From Clostridiales bacterium (GTDB taxonomy: Bacteria; Bacillota; Clostridia; Lachnospirales; Cellulosilyticaceae), in assembly GCA_019418225.1 (NCBI GenBank), contig DYCF01000021.1:1-64000 (forward strand): DNA of 64,000 bases. The letters run 5' to 3'. The stretch's first letter is position 1, and every line of letters starts with the position of its first letter. Both the position numbers and the translations under genes were made by a program. Shown in pieces: positions 23,298 through 32,001 of this stretch. The notes below the pieces were generated by a model, which searched no databases, had not been told where the DNA came from, and worked only from the letters and a program-made list of their open reading frames with translations.

Positions 23298-25037
23298 TTA
23301 GTTGCTAGCTACAATTCCGCGTGCTGCGTCAACTGTTACAACTGAACCTGATTTAAGGATTTCTGTTGCATGATGTGCACCGATGATTACTGGAATATCA
23401 AGTGCAAGACCAACGATTGCTGCATGTGAATTTAAGCCTTCGTTTTCTGTAATAATACCTGCTGCACTTCTAAGAAGTGGTAATAATTCATTTGAAGTTT
23501 GAGAAATTACAAGAATATCTCCTTCATTGAAGTTATCTAAAGCTTCTTGTGTGCTATTTGCTACGCAAAGGTTTCCGCAAGCTGTTTTTGTTCCAATTCC
23601 TGTACCAGAAATTAAAACATCGCCAATGATATCAACTTTGATCATGTTAGTTGTACCTGATACACCTACTGGTACACCACTTGTGATAACAACTAATTCA
23701 CCATTTGAAACCATACCTGATCTTTCTGCGCATTTTAATGCATCTGCAAATAAATCTTCTGAGTTGTCATGTTCAGCGATGAAGATTGGTCTTACACCCC
23801 ATACTAATGCCATATGACGGTATGTGTTTTCAGATGTTGTACATCCAAGAATTGGTGAAAGTGGTCTGAACTTAGAAATCATTCTAGCTGTTCTACCTGA
23901 TTTTGTTACTGTAACGATAGCTGCTGCATTTAAGTCATGTGCTGTTGTACATGTTGCATGAGAGATAGCTGTTGTTACATTTGTATGACCTTCGTTTGGT
24001 TTTAATTTGAAACGTTTTACATAGTCGATATCTGCTTCTGTTTTAAGTGCAATTTTTACCATTGTTTGAACAGATTCTACTGGATATAAACCAGCTGCTG
24101 TTTCACCTGATAACATGATTGCACTTGTACCATCATAGATAGCGTTGGCAACGTCACTGATTTCAGCTCTTGTTGCACGTGGGTTTTTCATCATTGAGTC
24201 TAACATTTGTGTTGCTGTAATAACTTGTTTACCAGCTGCAACTGTTTTCTTAATGATCATTTTTTGGATAGCTGGTACTTCTTCTCCAGGAATCTCTACA
24301 CCCATATCTCCACGAGCAACCATAATTCCATCAGATACACGGATGATTTCATCAATATTATCTACACCTTCACGGTTTTCGATTTTAGAGATGATATTGA
24401 TTGTATGGCAGTTATGTTCTTCAAGAATTTTTCTAATTTCAAGAACGTCATCTGCACATCTTACGAAAGATGCAGCAATGAAGTCATAACCAGTTTTAAT
24501 ACCGAAAATGATATCTGATCTATCTTTTTCGCTTAAGTAAGGCATTGAAAGGCGTGTTTGTGGTAAGTTAACACCTTTGTTGTTTGATAAGTTTCCGCTG
24601 TTAAGTACTTTACAAACAATATCAGTTTCATCTACAGAAATAACTGAAAGTTCAATAAGACCGTCATCAAGTAAGATTGGTGTTCCTACTTCAACGTCTT
24701 TAGGTAATTGTTTGTAAGTAATACTTACGATGTCTTGTGTTCCTTCAACATCTCTTGATGTAAGTGTGAATTGATCCCCTTTGTTAAGTGTGATTTTACC
24801 TTCTTTAAATTGGCAAACACGTACTTCTGGGCCTTTTGTGTCAAGTAAAGCTGCAATTGGTAAACCAAGTTCTTCTCTGAATTTTACGATTCTGTCAAAG
24901 TTTGCTTTGTGTGTTTCATGTGTTCCATGAGAGAAGTTGAATCTTGCTACATCCATCCCCTCTAACATTAATTGCTTTAAAATATTGTCATCTTGTGTTG
25001 ATGGACCTAGTGTACATACAATTTTTGTTTTTCTCAT
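23298..25037 (-). CDS. pyk: Pyruvate kinase with extra C-terminal domain
   Basis: Pyruvate kinase converts phosphoenolpyruvate and ADP to pyruvate and ATP, the last step of glycolysis. The 579-aa protein starts RKTKIVCTLGPS. It carries the substrate and metal-binding motifs (FSHGTHETH ~36-44; IISKIENREG near 215; MVARGDMGVEIP ~240; MLSGETAAG ~325). After the usual ~475 residues it has the extra ~100-residue domain (IITENEGLNSHAAIVG), related to the swivelling phosphohistidine domain of PEP synthase, as in Bacillus pyruvate kinases. It is transcribed alone: a -10 box lies upstream and a terminator downstream. Confidence 0.97.
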   Translation of the reverse strand: MRKTKIVCTLGPSTQDDNILKQLMLEGMDVARFNFSHGTHETHKANFDRIVKFREELGLPIAALLDTKGPEVRVCQFKEGKITLNKGDQFTLTSRDVEGTQDIVSITYKQLPKDVEVGTPILLDDGLIELSVISVDETDIVCKVLNSGNLSNNKGVNLPQTRLSMPYLSEKDRSDIIFGIKTGYDFIAASFVRCADDVLEIRKILEEHNCHTINIISKIENREGVDNIDEIIRVSDGIMVARGDMGVEIPGEEVPAIQKMIIKKTVAAGKQVITATQMLDSMMKNPRATRAEISDVANAIYDGTSAIMLSGETAAGLYPVESVQTMVKIALKTEADIDYVKRFKLKPNEGHTNVTTAISHATCTTAHDLNAAAIVTVTKSGRTARMISKFRPLSPILGCTTSENTYRHMALVWGVRPIFIAEHDNSEDLFADALKCAERSGMVSNGELVVITSGVPVGVSGTTNMIKVDIIGDVLISGTGIGTKTACGNLCVANSTQEALDNFNEGDILVISQTSNELLPLLRSAAGIITENEGLNSHAAIVGLALDIPVIIGAHHATEILKSGSVVTVDAARGIVASN

Positions 25038-25105
25038 ATTAGTCTTTCTAGTCTCCTCTTTTCAGATTTTGCTTCGTAATATGTTTTTGTCACATTTTCG
25101 TGCTT

Positions 25106-25111
25106 ATTATA
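25106..25111 (-). promoter_or_regulatory. Putative -10 box of the pyk promoter
   Basis: The minus strand reads TATGGTATAAT, an extended -10 match, ~70 bp before the pyk ATG. No clear -35 hexamer is seen. The rest of the 300-bp gap to the ferritin-like gene is AT-rich without other signals. Confidence 0.45.
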
Positions 25112-25267
25112 CCATATCCTTCTCATAATTTACATAGCTTATGCAATATAAAATAGCTTCAAAAAATTAATGATTTATTCTATATTTTTCAAATTCTTTC
25201 ATTGTCATATATTCTCTGCCCTTATTTTAAGTACTTTCTAGGTAATTTATACTTCCATTCGACACCA

Positions 25268-25320
25268 TAAAAAAGGTGCTGTCATCAAATCATTCATGAT
25301 TTTATGACAGCACCTTTTAA
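25268..25320 (-). terminator. Terminator after the ferritin-like gene
   Basis: AAAAGGTGCTGTCAT (25271-25285) pairs with its complement at 25304-25318. A- and T-runs flank it on both sides. It lies 18 bp past the stop codon of the 25338-25799 gene. Confidence 0.88.
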
Positions 25321-25337
25321 ATTTGTATTTATTTTTC

Positions 25338-25799
25338 TTAACTCATTAAAACAGATGTATAAATATAGTTATATAAATTTGCATGTCTTAATTCATCCGT
25401 TAAAATATTAAAGACTTGATCTCTATAAGAATTATTAGGTAATCCTTCGATAATCACACGATAACGTTTCACAGCATCTAATTCACCCTTTAATGCTTTT
25501 GAAATACCGTCAATGAAGTTTTGTGGATACTCCACTTGCTCTTCTTCAGCTTCTGGCACGTCTTTACCTGTAAGTTGTTTATACATCATCTTAAATATTT
25601 GATTATGTCCTAATTCATCATTTTTAATGCTTTCTATAATCTGTGCAACTTCTAATTGCACTTCATAATTGATGATTTTAGGTATGTTTTGTATGAGCCA
25701 ATCATAGAACATTGCATCTGACTTCTCATTTTCTACCGAAGCCGCAATCATATCAATAGATTGTTGCATCTGTTCCGCAGTAGGATAGCTTTGTCTCAT
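25338..25799 (-). CDS. Ferritin-like diiron protein
   Basis: The 153-aa four-helix-bundle protein has the spaced ligand pattern of ferritin-like/rubrerythrin-type diiron proteins: E25 in the first helix, E62 and H65 in DELGH, E106 in the third helix, and E136 and H139 in DELRH. There is no rubredoxin-type zinc finger, so it is not a full rubrerythrin. Such proteins act in peroxide or oxygen defence or iron handling in anaerobes; the exact reaction is not shown. GAGGAGGG precedes the start. It lies 59 bp downstream of the symporter gene on the same strand and may be co-transcribed. Confidence 0.82.
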   Translation of the reverse strand: MRQSYPTAEQMQQSIDMIAASVENEKSDAMFYDWLIQNIPKIINYEVQLEVAQIIESIKNDELGHNQIFKMMYKQLTGKDVPEAEEEQVEYPQNFIDGISKALKGELDAVKRYRVIIEGLPNNSYRDQVFNILTDELRHANLYNYIYTSVLMS

Positions 25800-25858
25800 A
25801 AGACGCCCTCCTCGACTTATTTATTACTACTATATTCAAGTTGGGCTGTCCATTATGT

Positions 25859-27064
25859 TTATTTACCTGCTTTTTCTTCTACGCTTGCTACAAATACACA
25901 AGCTGCAATATCACCTGATACATTAACAGATGTTGTAATCATATCTAAAATTCTATCAATCCCTGCAATAAGTGCAATTGCTTCAATTGGAAGACCCACT
26001 GAAGAAAGTACCATTGTCATCATTACAATAACTGTTCCTGGAATAGCTGCCGCACCGATTGAAGCAAGTGATGCAGTAATAACAATAATGAACATTTGTG
26101 AAATGCTTAAGTTAATACCATATATTTGAGCAATAAAAATCGCACATGAAGCTTGATAAATTGCTCCGCCGTCCATATTGATAGTTGAACCTAAGTTAAG
26201 TACAAAGTTTGCAACTGTTTCTGAAACACCTAAAGACTCTTTTGCTGTCTTCATTGAAAGTGGTAATGTTGCCGCACTACTTGCTGTTGTAAATGATAAC
26301 ATTTGTGCTGGCATAATCGCTTTAAAGAATTTAAATGGATTCATTTTCCCAAATCCTTTTACACTCACGCCATATACAACAAGTTGAAGCATGGATGCAA
26401 TAATAATAACAATAAGTAATTTAAACAATGATTTAAAGATTGATAAACCATTAGTTGCAACAACATCTGCAATAAGCGCTACAACTGCTATCGGTGCTAC
26501 TTTCATAATCATTTCTACTATTTTATAAATAATATCCACGCATGAGTTATTAAAGTTTTTTACATTCTCAACCTTTTTACCAAGTATAGTCATTGCAATC
26601 CCTACGAAGAATGCAAGTACTACAACTTGTAATGTATTGCCTTCAGCAAAGGCTTTAAATGGATTGCTAGGTACAATATCCACTATCATTTTTGATAGGC
26701 TTGCTGTTTCATTCATTACGAAACCTTCTGTATTCATTGGTACGCCCGCTCCTGGCTGAACAATAAGTGCTACACTAAGCCCAATCACAGCTGCAATAAC
26801 TGTAGTACATAAATAATAAATAATTGTTCTCTTTCCTAAGAATCCTAACTTATTCATATCACCTACATTAGTAATACTCATAATTAATGTACAAAAGATA
26901 AGTGGTACAATAACCATCTTCATTAGATTTAAGAAAATAGTTCCTACTGGTTCAATAATGTTTACAAGTAGAAAATCTAAATGAAATGCATTAATTGCAA
27001 GTCCTAAAATTACACCTAAAGCTAATCCAATAAAAATCTTAGTTGATAAATTTAACTTCTTCAT
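25859..27064 (-). CDS. Dicarboxylate/amino acid:cation symporter (DAACS family)
   Basis: The 401-aa secondary transporter of the glutamate/aspartate/C4-dicarboxylate family (GltP/DctA/SstT) uses Na+ or H+ gradients. It shows about eight transmembrane helices, the serine-rich re-entrant loop SSAATLPLS (~270), the NMDGGA cation-binding motif (~305) and the second re-entrant loop around TASLASIGAAAIPG (~340). Length is usual. The start follows GAGGAGATGATTT. Substrate among glutamate, aspartate and dicarboxylates cannot be decided from the sequence. Confidence 0.93.
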   Translation of the reverse strand: MKKLNLSTKIFIGLALGVILGLAINAFHLDFLLVNIIEPVGTIFLNLMKMVIVPLIFCTLIMSITNVGDMNKLGFLGKRTIIYYLCTTVIAAVIGLSVALIVQPGAGVPMNTEGFVMNETASLSKMIVDIVPSNPFKAFAEGNTLQVVVLAFFVGIAMTILGKKVENVKNFNNSCVDIIYKIVEMIMKVAPIAVVALIADVVATNGLSIFKSLFKLLIVIIIASMLQLVVYGVSVKGFGKMNPFKFFKAIMPAQMLSFTTASSAATLPLSMKTAKESLGVSETVANFVLNLGSTINMDGGAIYQASCAIFIAQIYGINLSISQMFIIVITASLASIGAAAIPGTVIVMMTMVLSSVGLPIEAIALIAGIDRILDMITTSVNVSGDIAACVFVASVEEKAGK

Positions 27065-27279
27065 AAATCATCTCCTCGTTGTTTTTTATAAACTATAAAC
27101 GAACTTTAAACTTATTTCAAGTCAAATCGTCAACTTTGTATACAATTATACAAGTTTTTTGCCTTTCACTACTATTTTTCTCACTTTTTAATCCCAATCT
27201 CTTACATTTCTTATGATTTATGTATTTTTCATTTAAATATGTTTATACTACTATTATATTTGTTCAAAGGAGGATTATT

Positions 27280-27468
27280 ATGAAAGCTCATGTAGATAAA
27301 GAAACTTGTATTGGTTGCGGTCTTTGTCCATCTATTTGTTCTGAAGTCTTTGAAATGGATGATGATGGCAAAGCTGTAGCAATTAATCCATCTGTACCAG
27401 AAGGCCATGAAGATGATGCGCAAGAAGCTGCTTCATCTTGTCCTGTAGAAGCCATCACTGTTGAATAA
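27280..27468 (+). CDS. Ferredoxin, single [4Fe-4S]
   Basis: The 62-aa electron carrier has C10, C13, C16 and C54 as cluster ligands, in a CxxCxxC ... CP arrangement, with an additional C20. It matches the monocluster ferredoxins of Thermotoga and clostridia, not the two-cluster type. It is acidic. AAAGGAGG lies 7 nt before this ATG; a longer in-frame version starting at 27220 adds residues with no support. It is transcribed alone, opposite to its neighbours, and ends at a shared terminator. The 215-bp gap upstream is AT-rich with no strong motif. Confidence 0.95.
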   Translation: MKAHVDKETCIGCGLCPSICSEVFEMDDDGKAVAINPSVPEGHEDDAQEAASSCPVEAITVE

Positions 27469-27500
27469 ATTGAACTTTAACTTTTTTAATGAATCCAAAT

Positions 27501-27553
27501 AAAGAAGCAATAAGAAACTAACATAGTTTCTTATTGCTTCTTTTAGTTTTTAC
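27501..27553. terminator. Bidirectional terminator between ferredoxin and the DUF2225 gene
   Basis: Perfect 19-bp arms (27501-27519, 27525-27543) have a 5-nt loop. A T-rich tract is on the right, and AT-rich sequence on the left serves the minus-strand gene. Confidence 0.92.
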
Positions 27554-27568
27554 CCTATAAAACTTGTC

Positions 27569-28378
27569 CTAACTTTGTTTTTCTTTAGCTTTATCTCTTT
27601 CTTCACGAATAACTGATTTTAGATGAAGTGCCTTCGTCTTAAGTCTGAGTGTCACACCCCTGTCTAAAATAACGCAGCTAATCCATTGCAATGCCTTATC
27701 ATATTCTTTAAAACGTCTATATAACTCTGCAATAATATAAGCTACTGTAAGCTCACCTAACTCAAAGATAGGGAACCGCTCTTTATTGTAGGCATTTAAG
27801 AAACCCGTAAGTGCATGATTTAAAAAAATCTTTTCATTTTCCTCATCCCCTAAGTCTCTATATAGCCAAGCGGTCTTCAAACAAATATATGCCTTTTCTC
27901 CATCCTTTGCCTTTTTAACAACAGCATTTAAAAGGACAAGCTTATACTTATATATTGCTTCTTGCGGTGTTAGAATAGTTGAAAAATGATGTGCCTTATA
28001 ATTAGCACAAATCTGCTCTTTGATCCATCTCATCTGCATTGTCGAAAGGGTATTAAAATTTTTAGCAAGGGCTGAATATCCACATTTTTCACATACAATA
28101 GGTTCATAAATGAGTGGATTTACAATATCATAAACCGGACGCAAATCCAAATCCACAGTCATTAAACGATTTTTTCCAGAACGAATTGTCTTTGCTTTAA
28201 ACTGGTTATTACATACTGGACATACATAACTCTTATCATAGAGTATTTCTTCTACGGTACACTTATTAACGTGCTTTCCTTCATTCTTTTTTTCTTTCTC
28301 TTGGTGACTAGTAAAAATTTCTAGTTTCTCTAAATTACCAAAACCAAATGGCTTCAGCTCTTCAAAAATGTTCTTCAT
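27569..28378 (-). CDS. DUF2225 family protein
   Basis: The 269-aa cytoplasmic protein has two CxxC pairs (CPVCNNQF ~53-60 and CEKCGYS ~93-99), likely a structural zinc site, then a helical TPR-like C-terminal half with ALTGFLNAYN and WISCVILDRG segments. This matches the DUF2225 family, common in clostridia and of unknown function. The ATG at 28378 follows GGGGG at 7 nt; an earlier in-frame ATG at 28411 lacks a proper site. It is the last gene of the leftward xyloglucan locus, 40 bp after the GH42 gene, but need not be functionally related. Confidence 0.8.
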   Translation of the reverse strand: MKNIFEELKPFGFGNLEKLEIFTSHQEKEKKNEGKHVNKCTVEEILYDKSYVCPVCNNQFKAKTIRSGKNRLMTVDLDLRPVYDIVNPLIYEPIVCEKCGYSALAKNFNTLSTMQMRWIKEQICANYKAHHFSTILTPQEAIYKYKLVLLNAVVKKAKDGEKAYICLKTAWLYRDLGDEENEKIFLNHALTGFLNAYNKERFPIFELGELTVAYIIAELYRRFKEYDKALQWISCVILDRGVTLRLKTKALHLKSVIREERDKAKEKQS

Positions 28379-28418
28379 GGAATAGCCCCCTTTTCCCCTA
28401 TAACAATACATCTCTACA

Positions 28419-30467
28419 TTAATGCAGTTGTTTCAAAATGCTTACACCGTATGGTTCTAATACTATTTGATCTTTTAAAACTTCATTTGTTAATAAATCT
28501 GTATAACTGCCTTGATTTAAAGAGACCTCTTTATTCTCTTTAGTAAAGTTCATTACAAATATGTAATCAGCTTCTTCCCCTTCTCTAAGCTGACTGCTTA
28601 CACCATAAGGCAACTCATTTAATGTATGCTTTATTTTATTATGACTTATAATTTTTTCATAAAATGTATCATAGAAATCGTCCTGGCATTTAGTTGCTAT
28701 ATAATAAGCTTCTCCTTTGCCATATTGATTGACTGTAAGTGCTGGCATATTAGCATAATAATCACTGCCATATGTCGCTAATACCTTAGCTGTTTCTGCA
28801 TGAATAATATCACATACCTCTACAGCCTCATATTCTCCGGTAATATTTTGTCCTTCTGTAAATATAATACTATTTTTTTCATAATCATACAATGGGTCTA
28901 ACTCTTCTGACCATATCCCCAACACCTTACGTAATGGTCCTCCGTCTAAAAAGCAAAGGTCTGTTTCCTCTACAATGCCACTCCAATACGTCGTGATAAA
29001 TTTCCCGCCATTTTTCACAAATTGCTCTATCTTTTCTGCCACGCCTTTTCTAAGCATATATAACATAGGTGCAACGATTACCTTATACTTCTCAAACTCA
29101 CAGTCTTCATTAATTATATCTACCGGAACCCCCTTTTTCCAAAAAGCCTTATAATGCCTTATGACACTCTCTTCATAATGCATCTTCCCGTTTCTTAAAG
29201 CCTGTGCATTGTCTAGTGCCCAACGATTTTCCCAGTCAAAAATAATTGCTACATCTGCTGATACACTTGTTCCTAGAACTTCTTGAATTTTTTCTAAGCT
29301 TTCTCCTACGCTAGTCACTTCTTTAAATACTCTAGTCTTGCTGCCACCACTATGGCCCACTACAGCCCCATGGAATTTCTCCACACTTCCTCTACTTTTA
29401 CGCCACTGGAAATACTGCACTGTATCAGAACCATGAGCTACCGCCTGTAATGAAGACAATAAGTGCATGCCTGGTTTCTTAGGTTTACATACCTCTTGCC
29501 AGTTGGTTTGACTTGGTGTGCTTTCCATCAGCATAAATGGTTTGCCATCCTTTAAGCTACGATTGAGATCATGAATCATAGCTGTTTTTACTGCTTCGTT
29601 CACATCATCCTTAGGGTCTTTATGCCAAGCGGGGTAGTTATCCCATGCTATGACATCTACTGCATCCTTAAACTGCCAATAATCTAAGCCATCGTAAGTC
29701 CCCATCATATTAATTACAACTGGCAACTCTGGATTTATCGCTTTTAAAGGTTTTGCTTCTTCCTTCATAAAATCTACTGTTTGTGCCGTTACAAATCGCT
29801 TCCAATCTAGGGTAAGTCCATGGATACACATCTCTCCCCGTGATACTGGAGAATGAATCTGCTCCCAATCGGTATATGTATGACTCCAGAAATTCGTCCA
29901 CCATGCCTCATTAAGCGCCTCTAATGTTTTATACTTCGCCTTGAGCCATTTCCTAAAAGCACTTTGGCAAAGTTCGCAGTGACACTCGCCGCCATATTCA
30001 TTTGAAATATGCCATGCTATAACGCCTGGATGATTGCTATAACGCTCCGCCAGTTTCGTATTAATAATTCTTGTTTTTTCACGATATACAGGTGATGTAT
30101 AACAATGATTATGCCTTGCTCCATGCAAGTTACGAATTCCCATTTCATTTACTCTTAATACTTCTTCATACTTCAAGCTCATCCAAGCCGGCCTTGCACC
30201 TGATGGGGTTGCTAATATGGTGTAAATACCATTTTCATAAAGCTTATTAATAATTTTATCTAGCCACTCAAAGTCAAACTTACCTTCTTTCGGTTCTAGG
30301 GTTACCCACGAAAAGATGCCTATACTCATCGCATTACAATGTGCTTCCTTCATTAATCTAATATCTTCTTCTATAACCTCTGGATGATTCATCCACTGCT
30401 CTGGATTATAATCTCCACCATGCAAAAACTTTGGTAACTTCTGGCTAATTGGCTCAAATCTCTTCAT
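28419..30467 (-). CDS. GH42 beta-galactosidase
   Basis: The 682-aa glycoside hydrolase family 42 enzyme has a TIM barrel with acid/base E157 in SNEYGG and nucleophile E315 in LMESTPSQ. It has the zinc cysteine cluster (C122, C162, C164, C167) known in this family, followed by the trimerisation and C-terminal domains. There is no signal peptide, so it works inside the cell. GH42 enzymes release terminal beta-galactose. In this locus the likely substrate is the galactosyl side chain of xyloglucan oligosaccharides. The start overlaps the response-regulator gene by 14 bp and follows AGGAG. Confidence 0.93.
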   Translation of the reverse strand: MKRFEPISQKLPKFLHGGDYNPEQWMNHPEVIEEDIRLMKEAHCNAMSIGIFSWVTLEPKEGKFDFEWLDKIINKLYENGIYTILATPSGARPAWMSLKYEEVLRVNEMGIRNLHGARHNHCYTSPVYREKTRIINTKLAERYSNHPGVIAWHISNEYGGECHCELCQSAFRKWLKAKYKTLEALNEAWWTNFWSHTYTDWEQIHSPVSRGEMCIHGLTLDWKRFVTAQTVDFMKEEAKPLKAINPELPVVINMMGTYDGLDYWQFKDAVDVIAWDNYPAWHKDPKDDVNEAVKTAMIHDLNRSLKDGKPFMLMESTPSQTNWQEVCKPKKPGMHLLSSLQAVAHGSDTVQYFQWRKSRGSVEKFHGAVVGHSGGSKTRVFKEVTSVGESLEKIQEVLGTSVSADVAIIFDWENRWALDNAQALRNGKMHYEESVIRHYKAFWKKGVPVDIINEDCEFEKYKVIVAPMLYMLRKGVAEKIEQFVKNGGKFITTYWSGIVEETDLCFLDGGPLRKVLGIWSEELDPLYDYEKNSIIFTEGQNITGEYEAVEVCDIIHAETAKVLATYGSDYYANMPALTVNQYGKGEAYYIATKCQDDFYDTFYEKIISHNKIKHTLNELPYGVSSQLREGEEADYIFVMNFTKENKEVSLNQGSYTDLLTNEVLKDQIVLEPYGVSILKQLH

Positions 30468-32001
30468 CTGCTCCTGTCTCCCCTTTACTTTTTCTATATT
30501 CCAGTGGACTAAGACCTACATATTTCTTAAATTTGCTATGGAAATAATCAATATGCTTATAACCCACCTGTTTCGATATTTGATAAACACGCATGTCTTT
30601 ATTCAAGAGTAGTTCCTTTGCCTTATTAATACGCAATTTATCAATATAAACATTAAAACTTTCTCCTGTATAATTTTTAAAGCTCTTTCCTAGATAAGCA
30701 CTATTATAATTAAATAATTCTGCCAGCAGCTCTAGTCTTAATTCTTTGTTATAGTTATTTCGAATGTAATATAAAATCTTATCCATTGTATTTTCTGGTG
30801 CCTCACGCTCAATCTGCTCACTAAGACTTATGAGTTCTTTTTCCATATAGGCAATTACTTCATCAATGTCTACACACTTATAGATTTCCTCTATGATTAA
30901 ATCTCCATTAGGCACGCTAATCTCATACTGTGCATACTGATGACGGATATGGTCTAGGCATTTTATCAATATATTAATAAGGAGTCCCATGGTACGATGT
31001 ACATTGACTCTACTTGCGACTAATGTCTCCTTAATGCTTTTTAGTTCTTCTTTTAATCTTTCTTTATCGCCTACTTGTAGCAAACTATAAAGCTGGGCAC
31101 TTATACTCTCTGCATCAATATGAATGACTTCTTCTGTCTTTTCTACTTCTTCTTCCTCCCAAATAAGCTTTTGAGGTAATAAGAAATGTTTCTCTATTAA
31201 TGCCTTAAGCCTTTTATATGCAGCTGGCATACTTTCAAATCCCATTATTTCTCCGCTAAAAGCAACTGTATTTTTCACCTGATACCTACTCATTAACTTA
31301 TTGTGCAGATTCACTAATGCTTCTTTTTGAACCTCTATCTTACCTTCTGTCATAATAAAAACAATCTCATTATTTATCTGAACAAGTTCTATCCCTTCAT
31401 ATGTACTGACATACGCTGTAATCTTCTCTACTATATCTGCTCGCCTACTTAAAGGGACTTCTATATCTAAAATTGCCAAATAATATTGTCCATATTTAAT
31501 TTCCAGCTGAGTATATTGCTCTGGGCTTACATCGCCTAACTCTTGTGGGTTGGTTGTTAATGCCTTTAATAAAACCTGACTATGTAAAAAGCTTTCTCCT
31601 AAGCTCACCTTCCCCTTTATTTCTTTTTCATCATGAATTTCTTTGGCCAATTTATCGACTTCCAAAATAAGTTCATCTTCATCAATAGGCTTTAAAACAT
31701 ATGAACTGACACCTAGACTAATAGCTTTTTTAGCATATTCAAACTCTGAGTAACCTGTTGTAATAATAAACTTCCCTTTAAACCCTCTCTTTTGTGCTTC
31801 TTCTATTACCGCAATCCCCATCATACCAGGCATGCGAATATCAATTAGTACAAGATCAGGTTCTAAAAGTATAATTTTTTGAAGGCCATCAATTCCATCT
31901 ACAGCATCACCACAAACTGTAAAGCCATGTTTTTCCCAAGGCACTATGATTTTTAGTCCTTCTCTAACATTTGGTTCGTCATCAATAATCAATACCTTCA
32001 T
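30454..32001 (-). CDS. YesN-type response regulator with AraC HTH domain
   Basis: The 515-aa regulator has a receiver domain (D7, D8, phosphoacceptor D54 in DLVLIDIRMPG, Lys in YVLKPID), a ~270-residue middle domain, and a C-terminal AraC double HTH (~410-510: LELLAELFNYNSAYLGKSFK, then VYQISKQVGYKHIDYFHSKFKK). It pairs with the histidine kinase gene, which overlaps it by 20 bp. YesM/YesN-type pairs sense sugars and switch on neighbouring ABC transporter and glycosidase genes. The likely target is this operon, where direct repeats lie at the lplB-type promoter. Confidence 0.93.
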   Translation of the reverse strand: MKVLIIDDEPNVREGLKIIVPWEKHGFTVCGDAVDGIDGLQKIILLEPDLVLIDIRMPGMMGIAVIEEAQKRGFKGKFIITTGYSEFEYAKKAISLGVSSYVLKPIDEDELILEVDKLAKEIHDEKEIKGKVSLGESFLHSQVLLKALTTNPQELGDVSPEQYTQLEIKYGQYYLAILDIEVPLSRRADIVEKITAYVSTYEGIELVQINNEIVFIMTEGKIEVQKEALVNLHNKLMSRYQVKNTVAFSGEIMGFESMPAAYKRLKALIEKHFLLPQKLIWEEEEVEKTEEVIHIDAESISAQLYSLLQVGDKERLKEELKSIKETLVASRVNVHRTMGLLINILIKCLDHIRHQYAQYEISVPNGDLIIEEIYKCVDIDEVIAYMEKELISLSEQIEREAPENTMDKILYYIRNNYNKELRLELLAELFNYNSAYLGKSFKNYTGESFNVYIDKLRINKAKELLLNKDMRVYQISKQVGYKHIDYFHSKFKKYVGLSPLEYRKSKGETGADEEI